A stretch of DNA of 64,000 nt from Spiribacter salinus M19-40 (GTDB lineage: Bacteria; Pseudomonadota; Gammaproteobacteria; Nitrococcales; Nitrococcaceae): NCBI RefSeq assembly GCF_000319575.2, contig NC_021291.1, positions 310,001 to 374,000 of the forward strand, written 5' to 3'. Positions 37,873 through 46,329 of the stretch are shown here, piece after piece. Both the position numbers and the translations under genes were made by a program. Below the pieces are notes generated by a model. That model did no database searches. It was given only the letters and a program-made list of their open reading frames with translations, and was not told where the DNA came from. Position 1 is the stretch's first letter. Every line of letters starts with the position of its first letter.

Positions 37873-38649
37873 ATGAGCGAATCGATCGCGCAGACAGGCA
37901 GAGTGGCCATGATCACCGGGGCAAGCGCCGGCATTGGCCGTGCGTTAGCTATTCGGCTGGCTGAAGCGGGGTGGCAGGTTGCGCTGTGCGCGCGTCGCGA
38001 GGAGACACTGCGCGCCGTGGCCGAGGACAACCCGGCCCTCGCCGAGCGACTGCATCCATTCCCCCTGGATGTGACTGATCCTGCGGAGAGCGAAGCGGTT
38101 TTCATGGCGGTCGAGGCTGATTTGGGCGAGGTCGATACGCTGATTCTGAACGCCGGGGACTATGACCCGATGCCGCTCGATGATTTTGATCCGGGCCTTT
38201 TTCGTCGGCTGGCGGAAGTGAATTACCTGGGCACGATCAACGGCGTGGGCGCGGCGCTGGGGCCGATGCGGGCCCGCCGACGCGGCCAGATTCTGGTGAC
38301 AGCCAGCCTCTCCGCCTATCGGGGCCTGCCCCAGGCCGCGCCCTATGGCGCCAGTAAGGCCGCCGTTTTAAACATGGCGGAGTCGCTGCGCCCCGCCTTG
38401 GAGGGTACCGGGGTGTCACTGCGGGTCATCAACCCGGGATTTGTGAAAACCCGCTTGACCGAGAAAAACCGCTTCAAGATGCCGCAGCTGATCACACCGG
38501 AGCAGGCCGCGGATTATATTCATCGCGAGATCGATGCCTCGGGCTTCGAGATTTTCTTCCCCAAGCGGTTTGCCTGGACGCTGAAAGTCCTGCGGCTGCT
38601 GCCCTACCGCCTCTACTTCGCGCTTACCCGGCGCATGGTTCAGCCATGA
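37873..38649 (+). CDS. Short-chain dehydrogenase/reductase
   Basis: The ATG at 37873 gives 258 residues with a classical SDR fold. The cofactor motif is TGASAGIG (about 15-22) and NAG lies at about 93-95. The catalytic Ser (near 145-147) is followed by Y158-x3-K162 in PYGASK. A C-terminal hydrophobic tail (AWTLKVLRLLPYRLYFALTRRM) suggests membrane association. The substrate is not known. In related photolyase-lipid clusters a similar SDR is found beside phr and cfa. It overlaps the SnoaL-like gene by four bases, so the two form a unit. Confidence 0.85.
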   Translation: MSESIAQTGRVAMITGASAGIGRALAIRLAEAGWQVALCARREETLRAVAEDNPALAERLHPFPLDVTDPAESEAVFMAVEADLGEVDTLILNAGDYDPMPLDDFDPGLFRRLAEVNYLGTINGVGAALGPMRARRRGQILVTASLSAYRGLPQAAPYGASKAAVLNMAESLRPALEGTGVSLRVINPGFVKTRLTEKNRFKMPQLITPEQAADYIHREIDASGFEIFFPKRFAWTLKVLRLLPYRLYFALTRRMVQP

Positions 38650-39089
38650 GTGCGCTGGCCCGCTACGGTGAGTTCTTTGCTGAACTGCAGCCCGCTGATC
38701 TTGAGCGTCTGGATGTGGCGTTCATCGAAAACGCCCGGTTCAAGGATCCATTCAACGATGTGACCGGCCTGGCGGGGATTCGGCGGGTGTTTGAGCACAT
38801 GTACGCCAATACCGCGATGGCGCGGTTCGAGGTGCTGGAGTCGGTGGGCGATGATCGGCTGGGTTATCTGCGCTGGCATTTCCATTTCCGTTTGAAGCGG
38901 GATCGCACCGACCGGGCACCCGTCGAGGGGGTCTCCCGCGTGGTGTTTGCCGAAGACGGGCGAGTGCGTGAGCACATTGATTACTGGGATGCCGCGGGTG
39001 AGCTTTACGCGCAATTTCCCGTGCTGGGTGCGTTGATGCGGGGCCTGCGGCGCCGGTTATCCTCGGAGTCGGCAAGTCGCGCGGGCTAG
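38646..39089 (+). CDS. SnoaL-like / NTF2-fold protein
   Basis: A compact 147-residue protein with the cone-shaped NTF2 fold signature: an N-terminal helix, FIENARFKDPFNDVTGLAGIRRVFEHM, and strands ending REHIDYWDAAGELYAQFPVLG. Such proteins often bind or isomerise hydrophobic small molecules. No catalytic residue can be assigned. It is coupled to the SDR gene by a four-base overlap and meets the MFS gene tail to tail. The basic C-terminus (GLRRRLSSESASRAG) is probably disordered. Confidence 0.75.
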   Translation: MSALARYGEFFAELQPADLERLDVAFIENARFKDPFNDVTGLAGIRRVFEHMYANTAMARFEVLESVGDDRLGYLRWHFHFRLKRDRTDRAPVEGVSRVVFAEDGRVREHIDYWDAAGELYAQFPVLGALMRGLRRRLSSESASRAG

Positions 39090-40477
39090 CTCGGCTCGCC
39101 TTCCATGTCGTGGACGCGGGCTCGCGTGGCCACTTGCGCTCGACGATCATGCGGGAAGCGCCACATGAGCGCAGTGGCCCCGAGCTTGAAGGCAATGGGA
39201 ACCGCCCCGTAGAACAGGGCTAGGGTCAGGGTGCCCTCCCGGTCATCGATGTTGGTCGCGTCAAAACCCAGGAGCTCAAGCATCGGAAAGGCAATGCCGA
39301 CAGCGAGCGCCAGCGCGAGTTTGGTGGCCATGTTCCAGATTCCGAAATACAAACCCGTGCGCCGCCCCCCGCCACCGGCGGTGTCGAGGTCGACCAGATC
39401 AGCCTGAATGGCAGCGGGCAGGGCCATGTCCACCGCGACACCCACGCCGGAGAGCAAGCAGATCACCAGAAACGCCCAGGTGTCCCCGGGGCCGAGAAAG
39501 GGCACAAACGCAAAGACCAGCGAGGTCCAGAGCATCGATAATGCCCAGGCGCGGTGTTTGCCAATTCGCCGCGACAGCCACAGCCATCCAGGCAGCGCGG
39601 CAATGCCGGTGACGAAGTAAATCAGTAACAGGGGGCCGGTCCACGCCTCGGCCATCAGGACATGCGCCACGAACAGCGTGAACAGGGAAGCGGGCAAGCC
39701 GTTTGCCAGTCCGTTCATGACATAGGCGAGGAGCAAGCGCATAAAGGGGCGATTGGCTCGAATCAGTGCCCAGCCAGCCCGCCAGCCCACAGGGTGACCC
39801 GTGAAGCGGTATTCCGGCACCCGCCAGACCGTAATCAGTACGGCGATGGGCAGCGCAATGACGAGCAGCCAGGCCAGCCCGGCGAGGGTGGCGGCATCCG
39901 CGCGGCCCGTGCCTAACAGGGTGGGCCAGGCAATCGCCAGCAGCGTGCCGGCCAGCATGAACCCCTCCCGACTGGCGGTCAGGCTGGCACGTTTGTCATA
40001 GTCCTCGGAGAGTTCGGCCCCCCAGGCCGTGTAGGGCAGCGACATGAGCGTCCAGCCCAGGTAGGCCGCGAGGCCCCAGCCGAGCAGGTAGGCTAGCCCA
40101 ACATCGGTGGGCGGGCGGAACAAGGCCCAGGCGCTGATTAACAACAGGGGCATGCCGGCGACGATGAGCGGCCGGCGCCGCCCCCAGCGGGTATCGAGTC
40201 GATCCCCCAGGCTGCCAATCAGCGGATCCGTGATGACGTCCCACAACCGGGCCACCAGCAAGGCAGCCCCCACAGCCGCGAGGCCCAGCGTCTCGCCGTA
40301 AAAGCCAGGCAGAAAGACGTACATCGGCACGCCCATCACCGCCAGTGGCAGCGCCGGCAGGCCGTACAGCAGAAGTCGGCCTCGGTTCAGGGCTACGGCC
40401 GACGTAGCAGAACCCGCTTGACGTCGATGGTACCGGTGCAAAAGCCCGCGTAGCAGTAGGCGAGATAGTAGCGCCAC
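39086..40477 (-). CDS. GPH-type MFS transporter (MelB-like)
   Basis: A membrane protein of about 463 residues with twelve helices. The segment LLVARLWDVITDPLIGSLGDRLDTRWGRRRPLIVAGM matches the glycoside-pentoside-hexuronide:cation symporter family. The N-terminus is uncertain. The GTG at 40477 overlaps cfa by 85 bases, and no better start was found that keeps the first helix (LLLYGLPALPLAVMGVPMYV). Homologues occur next to cfa in many proteobacterial lipid-modification clusters, where the substrate is unknown; it need not be a sugar carrier. It is the last gene of the minus-strand lipid unit. Confidence 0.8.
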   Translation of the reverse strand: MALLSRLLLRGLLHRYHRRQAGSATSAVALNRGRLLLYGLPALPLAVMGVPMYVFLPGFYGETLGLAAVGAALLVARLWDVITDPLIGSLGDRLDTRWGRRRPLIVAGMPLLLISAWALFRPPTDVGLAYLLGWGLAAYLGWTLMSLPYTAWGAELSEDYDKRASLTASREGFMLAGTLLAIAWPTLLGTGRADAATLAGLAWLLVIALPIAVLITVWRVPEYRFTGHPVGWRAGWALIRANRPFMRLLLAYVMNGLANGLPASLFTLFVAHVLMAEAWTGPLLLIYFVTGIAALPGWLWLSRRIGKHRAWALSMLWTSLVFAFVPFLGPGDTWAFLVICLLSGVGVAVDMALPAAIQADLVDLDTAGGGGRRTGLYFGIWNMATKLALALAVGIAFPMLELLGFDATNIDDREGTLTLALFYGAVPIAFKLGATALMWRFPHDRRAQVATRARVHDMEGEPS

Positions 40478-41610
40478 ATATTAATGAACCGCTGATCAAA
40501 CCCCAGGCGCTGAATCTCGGGGAGCGCACGCACGAAGCGCGCATCCCACTGCAAGAGTGTCGTCGCGTAATGCTGACCGAGCCCCGTGGACTCCATGACT
40601 TCGAGGCCGGCGTTATGGCTCTCATCAGCTAGTCTGAGTGGCGTTGGCAACATGCCGCCGGGGAAGATATAGCGCTGAATGAAGTCCGGCGAGCGGCGGT
40701 ATTCCTCAAACCGGTCTTCGGCGATCGTGATGCCATGCAGGCCGATGTGCCCGCCGGGCTTGACCCGGTCGTGGAGCATACGGAAGTAAGCGGGCCAGTA
40801 TTGCTCACCGACCGCTTCGAGCATCTCAATGGAGACGGCATGGTCATAGCGACCCGTGGTGTCGCGGTAGTCTTCGAGGCGAAGGTCCACCAGGCCGGAT
40901 AACCCAGCGTCCTGGACTGACCGGCGAGCCCACGCGAGCTGTTCAGTGGAGAGTGTCAGGCCGGTGACGCGGGCACCGCGCCGGGCCGCCTCGATGGCAA
41001 ATCCGCCCCAGCCGCATCCCACTTCCAGAATGTGATCGCCCGGGCGGACCTGCATGACGTCGAGCAGCTGTTGGTACTTGAGCCGCTGGGCTTCCTCCAG
41101 GGGCTGATCCGGGTGCGCGAACACGGCCGCCGAGTAGGTCATGGTCTCGTCCAGCCAGTGCCGGTAGAACTCGTTTCCGAGGTCGTAGTGCGCGGCGATG
41201 TTGCGGCGGCTGCCGCGCTGGTGGTTGCGACGGCCGCGATGGTGTAGCGCCAGGCGCAGCCGATGCATCCAGTTTGGCTCCATGCGCTGAGCGAAGGCAT
41301 CTTCGTTCCGCAGCATGAGCTCAAGCAGATGGGCGGTATCCGGGCTGCTCCATTCACCGGCCATGTAGCTTTCGGCGAATCCCACGGAGCCTCGGGTCAG
41401 GATGCGCGCGATCATTCGCACCGGGCGATGCAGGCGTATAACACCCGTAGGCCCAGCCTCCGGGCCCTGAATGACAAAGGGCTCACCGTTGGGCAGCTGG
41501 CCTTCCATGCGGCCGCGTCGCAGCCGGGTCAACCAGCCAATCAGGACGCGTCCGGCCAGGGGCAGCGGAGAAGGCAAGTCAACCATTGCCTGCTGCGTGC
41601 TGCTGTTCAT
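40393..41610 (-). CDS. cfa: Cyclopropane-fatty-acyl-phospholipid synthase family methyltransferase
   Basis: It transfers a methylene group from SAM to unsaturated acyl chains of membrane phospholipids. The 405 residues carry the SAM motif ILEVGCGWGG (about 194-203), NIAAHYDLGNEFYRHWLDETMTYSAA, and the late AYCYAGFCTGTIDV segment with the conserved Cys. It is part of a four-gene unit (FAD oxidoreductase, DUF1365, cfa, MFS) with short overlaps. In such clusters the enzyme might instead make a methylated intermediate on the path to furan fatty acids; sequence does not decide. Confidence 0.93.
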   Translation of the reverse strand: MNSSTQQAMVDLPSPLPLAGRVLIGWLTRLRRGRMEGQLPNGEPFVIQGPEAGPTGVIRLHRPVRMIARILTRGSVGFAESYMAGEWSSPDTAHLLELMLRNEDAFAQRMEPNWMHRLRLALHHRGRRNHQRGSRRNIAAHYDLGNEFYRHWLDETMTYSAAVFAHPDQPLEEAQRLKYQQLLDVMQVRPGDHILEVGCGWGGFAIEAARRGARVTGLTLSTEQLAWARRSVQDAGLSGLVDLRLEDYRDTTGRYDHAVSIEMLEAVGEQYWPAYFRMLHDRVKPGGHIGLHGITIAEDRFEEYRRSPDFIQRYIFPGGMLPTPLRLADESHNAGLEVMESTGLGQHYATTLLQWDARFVRALPEIQRLGFDQRFINMWRYYLAYCYAGFCTGTIDVKRVLLRRP

Positions 41611-42392
41611 CGGCTGATCTCCGTGTCAGGTGGCGCCGGTTTGGGATGGTATCGACCACCCCGGAGCCAGATCTTGAGGGCCTGCCAGTGAATGGCAGCG
41701 ATCACCTTCGCAGTCATTAAGGGTACCGCCAGCGCGGCGTGGAGCAAGCCCCCATCACCACTCGGCCGTCGCTCGCCCGATTGGACAGCGATGAGCGCCG
41801 GTGTATCCGGGGCGTCTTCGGCATGCCAGTTCACGGTCACGCCATAGCGCGCGCTAGGTGGCTGGACACGGAATTGATAGTGCCCCTCGCGTGGCAGGAA
41901 GGGCGAAACATGAAAGACTTTTCGAGCCTCATCACGCAAGGGCGCCGCAAGCGCTGCCCCTTCATTATGCAACAGGTAACCGTGCCACTGACCGAACGTA
42001 TTGCGTACCTCGCAGAGCACCCCGAGGAGCCGGCCGTCGGCGTGATGACAGAACCAGACGGACAGTGGGTTGAAGACGTATCCGAAGACACGCGGATAGC
42101 ACAAAAGCTGCACTGGCCCACCGGCCAGGTCGATACCGGCCTCGGCGAGCTGCGCATCAATCCAGGGCCTGAGTGCGGTGCCGTCCTTTGGCCCGTGATC
42201 CTGGTCATGGAAGCTGATCAGATTGAAGCGGTTGTGCGAAAAAAACCGGCGTGATCGATCCGCTTCGTCAAGCCGATCCAGATCCAGTAGCAGGCTAAAG
42301 ACCCGATAGCGGAACTGGTAGCGCGGCTTGATCCGTCGTTCGTGGAACAGCGTGCCGCGGTAAAGCGTCAGTGCCTCGGCCACGGCGCTCAT
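41607..42392 (-). CDS. DUF1365 domain protein
   Basis: The 261-residue protein has the DUF1365 signature pieces LYRGTLFHERRIKPRYQFRYRVFSLLLDLDRLD, NRFNLISFHDQDHG and LLCYPRVFGYVFNPLSVWFCHH. Its biochemical function is not established, but the family nearly always occurs with an FAD oxidoreductase and cfa-type methyltransferase. The gene overlaps both neighbours by four bases in this arrangement. A role in acyl-chain modification is inferred from context. Confidence 0.9.
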   Translation of the reverse strand: MSAVAEALTLYRGTLFHERRIKPRYQFRYRVFSLLLDLDRLDEADRSRRFFSHNRFNLISFHDQDHGPKDGTALRPWIDAQLAEAGIDLAGGPVQLLCYPRVFGYVFNPLSVWFCHHADGRLLGVLCEVRNTFGQWHGYLLHNEGAALAAPLRDEARKVFHVSPFLPREGHYQFRVQPPSARYGVTVNWHAEDAPDTPALIAVQSGERRPSGDGGLLHAALAVPLMTAKVIAAIHWQALKIWLRGGRYHPKPAPPDTEISR

Positions 42393-43732
42393 GGGGTGGC
42401 GGTTGCGCCAGCGACTGGGCGCTCAGGCTCCGCCATGACCTCGGATTCTGTCGCTGGCGCTGACTCCGTCCACGCGGGCGGTGCACCCAGTTGTTCCGCG
42501 ACCCTGACGGCGCTGGCAAAGGCATCCTCATGAAAACCGTAGCCGTGGTAGCTGCCGCAATACCAAATTCGGTCGGTGCCCTGGATGGACGGCAGATCGA
42601 TCTGCGCGGTCATGGCCGCTTGATCGAAGACCGGGTGGGCGTAGGTCTGGCGGTGGATGACATGGGCTGGGTCTGGCGCCTCCAGTGGGTTGAGGCTGAC
42701 CAGCACATCGGTGTCCGTGGCCAGGTTCTGCAGTCGGTTCATCCAGTACGTCACTGACACTGGATCGTGGCCGTCGGCCCGCCGTGTGGTCAGGTGGTTC
42801 CACGACGACCAGACGGCGCGCCGACGCGGCATCAGCGCCGTATCGGTGTGCAGCCATGCTGCATTGTCCTGGTAACCGAATGCCCCAAGGACCTGCTGCT
42901 CGGCGGTACTGGGCCCGTCCAGCATGTCGAGGGCCTGGTCGGCATGGGCCGCCACGACCACCGCATCAAAGTCGCCGAGCTCACCGTTGTCTCCGCTCAG
43001 GCGAACGCCACTGGCGGTGCGCACGATCGAGCGCACCGGGCTGGCGGTTTCGATGCGCTGAATTGCATCCCGCATGCGGGCGATGTATTCGCGGCTGCCG
43101 CCAGTGACTGTTCGCCACTGTGGCCGATCACGCAGTTGGATCAGGCCGTGATTGTGGAAAAAGCGCAGGAACGACCGGGCCGGAAAGCGCAACATGACAT
43201 CCTGCGGGCAAGACCAGATCGCGGCGCTCATCGGCAGCAGGTAGTAGCGCCGAAAGGCCTCTCCCATGCCGAGCTCATCCAGCAGTTCACCGAGGGATTG
43301 GCGATGCCCGGTGCCGGCCTCGAGTCGCGCGTTGGCCGCACGGTTAAAACGCAGGATGTCGCGGACCATGCCGAGGAAGCGCGGGCGAAAGAGATTGCGG
43401 CGCTGGGCAAAAAGCGTTCCCAGACCGCTGCCGGCGTATTCCAGGTCAATGTCGGTGGCCGCGAAGGCAAACGACATGTTCGATTCCTGGGTCGGCACGG
43501 CCAGATGACGAAAGAGGGCGCTGAGCTGCGGGTAATTGGGCTCATTGTAGACGATGAACCCCGTGTCGACGGGGACTGGGCCCTCCGGGAGGTCACACTC
43601 CACCGTATGGCTGTGGCCGCCCAGGCGCTCGTTGGCCTCAAACAACGTGACATCGTGCTTTCTAGCCAGCATCCAGGCTGCCCCGATACCGGCTACGCCG
43701 GCACCCACCACGGCAATTCTTCGAGGTTCCAT
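42389..43732 (-). CDS. FAD-dependent amine-oxidase-like oxidoreductase
   Basis: This 447-residue flavoprotein begins with the dinucleotide motif RIAVVGAGVAGIGAAWMLA (G10, G12, G15) and an acidic cofactor ribose position in FEANERLGGHSHTVE. It resembles the NAD(P)/FAD-binding proteins paired with DUF1365 and cfa. Its substrate is probably an acyl lipid or carotenoid-like chain, by context only. It is the first gene of the minus-strand lipid unit, diverging from moaB across 113 bases. A TACAAT on the minus strand (43779-43774) could be a -10 but has no good -35. Confidence 0.88.
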   Translation of the reverse strand: MEPRRIAVVGAGVAGIGAAWMLARKHDVTLFEANERLGGHSHTVECDLPEGPVPVDTGFIVYNEPNYPQLSALFRHLAVPTQESNMSFAFAATDIDLEYAGSGLGTLFAQRRNLFRPRFLGMVRDILRFNRAANARLEAGTGHRQSLGELLDELGMGEAFRRYYLLPMSAAIWSCPQDVMLRFPARSFLRFFHNHGLIQLRDRPQWRTVTGGSREYIARMRDAIQRIETASPVRSIVRTASGVRLSGDNGELGDFDAVVVAAHADQALDMLDGPSTAEQQVLGAFGYQDNAAWLHTDTALMPRRRAVWSSWNHLTTRRADGHDPVSVTYWMNRLQNLATDTDVLVSLNPLEAPDPAHVIHRQTYAHPVFDQAAMTAQIDLPSIQGTDRIWYCGSYHGYGFHEDAFASAVRVAEQLGAPPAWTESAPATESEVMAEPERPVAGATATP

Positions 43733-43845
43733 GCACCACCTGTTCAGTTGATTCAGCCGCGTATTGTACAGGCTTGGTGCCCCGCGAGTGGCGGGTTATC
43801 TTGTCAGTCTTTAATGCACAACATCCATTGCCACGGGAGTGCGGT

Positions 43846-44361
43846 GTGACTGCCAGCCAACGTGAATTTGTGCCACTGGCCATTGCGATCCTGACGGTTT
43901 CGGATACGCGGGTTCAGGCGGATGACCGCTCGGGCCAGACCTTGAGGGATTTGGCTGAAGGCGCTGGGCATCATGTGGTGGAGCGCGAGATCGTGATTGA
44001 CGATCGCTATCGCATTCGGGAGGTGGTGTCGCGCTGGATCGCGGACGCGGCCGTGCAGGTCGTGCTCGCCACCGGGGGCACTGGCTTCACGGCGCGTGAC
44101 GTCACACCGGAAGCCGTTCGGGTGTTATTTGATCGTGAGATTCCTGGATTTGGCGAACTGTTTCGACAGATCTCACGCGAGAAGATTGGGACGTCCATGC
44201 TCCAGTCGCGGGTCGTGGCCGGTGTGGCCAATGCCACCCTTGTGGCCGCGCTGCCGGGCTCGCCAGGGGCTTGCCGGGATGGCTGGGAAGGCATCCTGGC
44301 CGACCAACTCGACGTTCGCCATCGGCCCTGCAATCTCGCTGAGCTGGCCATCGGGGCCTGA
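43846..44361 (+). CDS. moaB: Molybdenum cofactor biosynthesis protein MoaB
   Basis: MoaB/MogA proteins adenylylate molybdopterin before molybdenum insertion. The GTG at 43846 is chosen because GGGAG lies about eight bases upstream; the upstream ATG has no family similarity. The 171-residue product has IAILTVSDTRVQADDRSGQTL, LATGGTGFTARDVTPEAV and AALPGSPGACRDGWEGIL. It is followed after five bases by a TetR gene. moaD lies separately at 52.5 kb, and no other Moco genes are in the window. Confidence 0.94.
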   Translation: MTASQREFVPLAIAILTVSDTRVQADDRSGQTLRDLAEGAGHHVVEREIVIDDRYRIREVVSRWIADAAVQVVLATGGTGFTARDVTPEAVRVLFDREIPGFGELFRQISREKIGTSMLQSRVVAGVANATLVAALPGSPGACRDGWEGILADQLDVRHRPCNLAELAIGA

Positions 44362-44366
44362 GCACC

Positions 44367-44972
44367 ATGGTGTCTGCTCAGCGCCGGCCGCGGGGAGAAA
44401 CCCGTCGCCAGATTCTCCGCCTGGCGGCCCGCTGGTTGCAGCAGCGGGGCTATCACGGCTTTACCTTCGCCCAGATCGCCGATGCGCTGGAAATCCGCAG
44501 TAGTGCGGTGCATTACCATTTCCCCGCCAAGGATGATCTGGTGGCGGCGGTGTTCGCCCGCTACCGGGCCAGCTTTGCCTGGTGGTCGCAGCAGCCCGTG
44601 CAGGTCCAGGCCAGCCCGGCCACGCGTCTTGAGCGGTTTCTGGATCTCGAGGCACGCAGCGCTGATAACGAACAGGTCAGTCCATTGGGCGTCGCGGGGG
44701 TGGAATATGCGAGCCTGCCTGCGGCGGCCTGCAGCGAGGCGGAGGCCTTTCGCGATGATCTGGTGGCGTGGCTGGCCACAACGCTGGATGCCGGTCGTGA
44801 GGCCGGTGAGTTTGGCTTCGTCGGTGAGCCCCGCGACCAGGCACGGCTGGTAATCGCCGCAGCGCAGGGCGCGCTGCAGCTCGCCCGGGTGCATGGGGTT
44901 CGCGATTTCCACGCCGTACGGCGAGCCATGCTGGGGAATCTGCTAACATTTCGCGCATGCAAGACCTCGTAA
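44367..44972 (+). CDS. TetR family transcriptional regulator
   Basis: The 201-residue protein has an N-terminal TetR helix-turn-helix (about 27-55: [36 protein letters not shown]) and an all-helical ligand domain. Two Cys near the middle and end are not obviously functional. The upstream moaB is five bases away, and rpe starts inside its last codons (16-base overlap). The regulator may be cotranscribed with both. Its operator and ligand are not known. Confidence 0.9.
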   Translation: MVSAQRRPRGETRRQILRLAARWLQQRGYHGFTFAQIADALEIRSSAVHYHFPAKDDLVAAVFARYRASFAWWSQQPVQVQASPATRLERFLDLEARSADNEQVSPLGVAGVEYASLPAAACSEAEAFRDDLVAWLATTLDAGREAGEFGFVGEPRDQARLVIAAAQGALQLARVHGVRDFHAVRRAMLGNLLTFRACKTS

Positions 44973-45646
44973 TCGCTCCCTCTATACTGGCCGCCGATTT
45001 CGCTCGTCTGGGCGACGAGGTGGATCAGGTCCTCGCTGCTGGTGCGGACTGGGTTCACTTTGATGTGATGGACAACCACTACGTGCCGAATCTCTCCTTC
45101 GGTCCGGTGATCTGTCAGGCATTGCGCCGCCACGGCGTTACGGCGCCCATTGATGTGCATCTCATGATCCGGCCAGTGGACCGGATCATTCCCGATTTTG
45201 CGGCCGCCGGGGCCAGTCTGATCAGCTTCCATCCCGAGGCCAGCGATCATGTCGATCGCACGCTTCAGCTCATCCAGGAGCAGGGCTGTCAGACAGGGCT
45301 TGTGTTCAACCCCGCAACGCCGCTGGATTGCCTGCGTTATGTCCTCGATAAGGTCGATCTTGTCCTTTTGATGTCGGTGAACCCGGGTTTTGGCGGGCAG
45401 ACATTCATCCCGGGCACATTGGCCAAGCTTGAGGAGGCACGAGCGCTCATTGACGCCCACCCCCGAGACATTCGTCTGGAGGTTGATGGGGGCGTTGGCC
45501 CGGGGAACATCGCCGATATTGTCGCCGCGGGTGCGGATACCGTTGTCGCTGGCTCGGCCATCTTCGGCCAGCCAGATTATGTCGCAGTCATTGAGCAGAT
45601 GCGCTCACGGGCGGCATCGGCCACCCCGGGACGGAGAGGCGCGTGA
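44957..45646 (+). CDS. rpe: Ribulose-phosphate 3-epimerase
   Basis: It interconverts ribulose-5-phosphate and xylulose-5-phosphate in the pentose phosphate pathway. The 229-residue TIM barrel has [35 protein letters not shown], and [31 protein letters not shown] in order. The metal ligands (His and Asp of HFDVMDNHY) are present. The gene starts 16 bases inside the TetR gene and overlaps gph by four bases. It leads into gph-trpE as in Pseudomonas. Confidence 0.96.
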   Translation: MQDLVIAPSILAADFARLGDEVDQVLAAGADWVHFDVMDNHYVPNLSFGPVICQALRRHGVTAPIDVHLMIRPVDRIIPDFAAAGASLISFHPEASDHVDRTLQLIQEQGCQTGLVFNPATPLDCLRYVLDKVDLVLLMSVNPGFGGQTFIPGTLAKLEEARALIDAHPRDIRLEVDGGVGPGNIADIVAAGADTVVAGSAIFGQPDYVAVIEQMRSRAASATPGRRGA

Positions 45647-46329
45647 CCCTGTTCATGCCGGACGCCGTGCTTTTTGATCTGGATGGCACGCTGGTGGATA
45701 GCGCGCCGGATTTAACAACGGCGGTTAACCGCATGCTGACGGAGCTGGGGCGGGCCGCGATCACCGAGTCCCGGGTGCGGGAGTGGATTGGGCATGGTGC
45801 GCGGCGGCTCGTGGCCCGCGCGCTGGCCGGCCAGCGAGATATTGTCACGGAACCGCCCGAGACCGAGGCGGCGATGGCGCGTTTTTTTGTGCACTATCAC
45901 GCCTGCCTGGTCGATACGACGATTTTATACCCCGGGGTCAGAGAGGCCCTGCTTGAGTTGCAGGCCATGGGCCTTGCGATGGGGCTTGTGACCAACAAGC
46001 CGGAGGCATTCACGACGCCGCTGGTCAGCGCATTGGGCCTGGATCCCTTCCTCTCAGTGAGTGTCAGTGGTGACACCCTCGCGGTGAAAAAGCCTGACCC
46101 CGCCCCCCTGCAGCACGCAGCGCAGCAGATGGGCGTCGCGGTAGATCAGTGCCTGTATGTGGGGGATTCGCGCGCTGATCTGGATGCCGCTGATGCCGCG
46201 GGAATGATGATGGTGCGGGTGCCACACGGCTATCCGGGGGGCGCTGACGCATTCGCTGACCGCCCACAGCTGCTGACCCTGACCGTTCCTGAGCTGGCCG
46301 AGCGCCTCGGGCAGGTCTCGGCGGCATGA
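45643..46329 (+). CDS. gph: Phosphoglycolate phosphatase
   Basis: It removes phosphate from 2-phosphoglycolate formed during DNA repair. The 228-residue HAD-superfamily protein has the catalytic motif [14 protein letters not shown] (nucleophile D12, acid/base D14). The cap domain (about 25-90) is followed by [19 protein letters not shown] and [15 protein letters not shown]. It overlaps rpe at its start and trpE at its stop by four bases each, a conserved gammaproteobacterial order. Confidence 0.95.
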   Translation: MTLFMPDAVLFDLDGTLVDSAPDLTTAVNRMLTELGRAAITESRVREWIGHGARRLVARALAGQRDIVTEPPETEAAMARFFVHYHACLVDTTILYPGVREALLELQAMGLAMGLVTNKPEAFTTPLVSALGLDPFLSVSVSGDTLAVKKPDPAPLQHAAQQMGVAVDQCLYVGDSRADLDAADAAGMMMVRVPHGYPGGADAFADRPQLLTLTVPELAERLGQVSAA

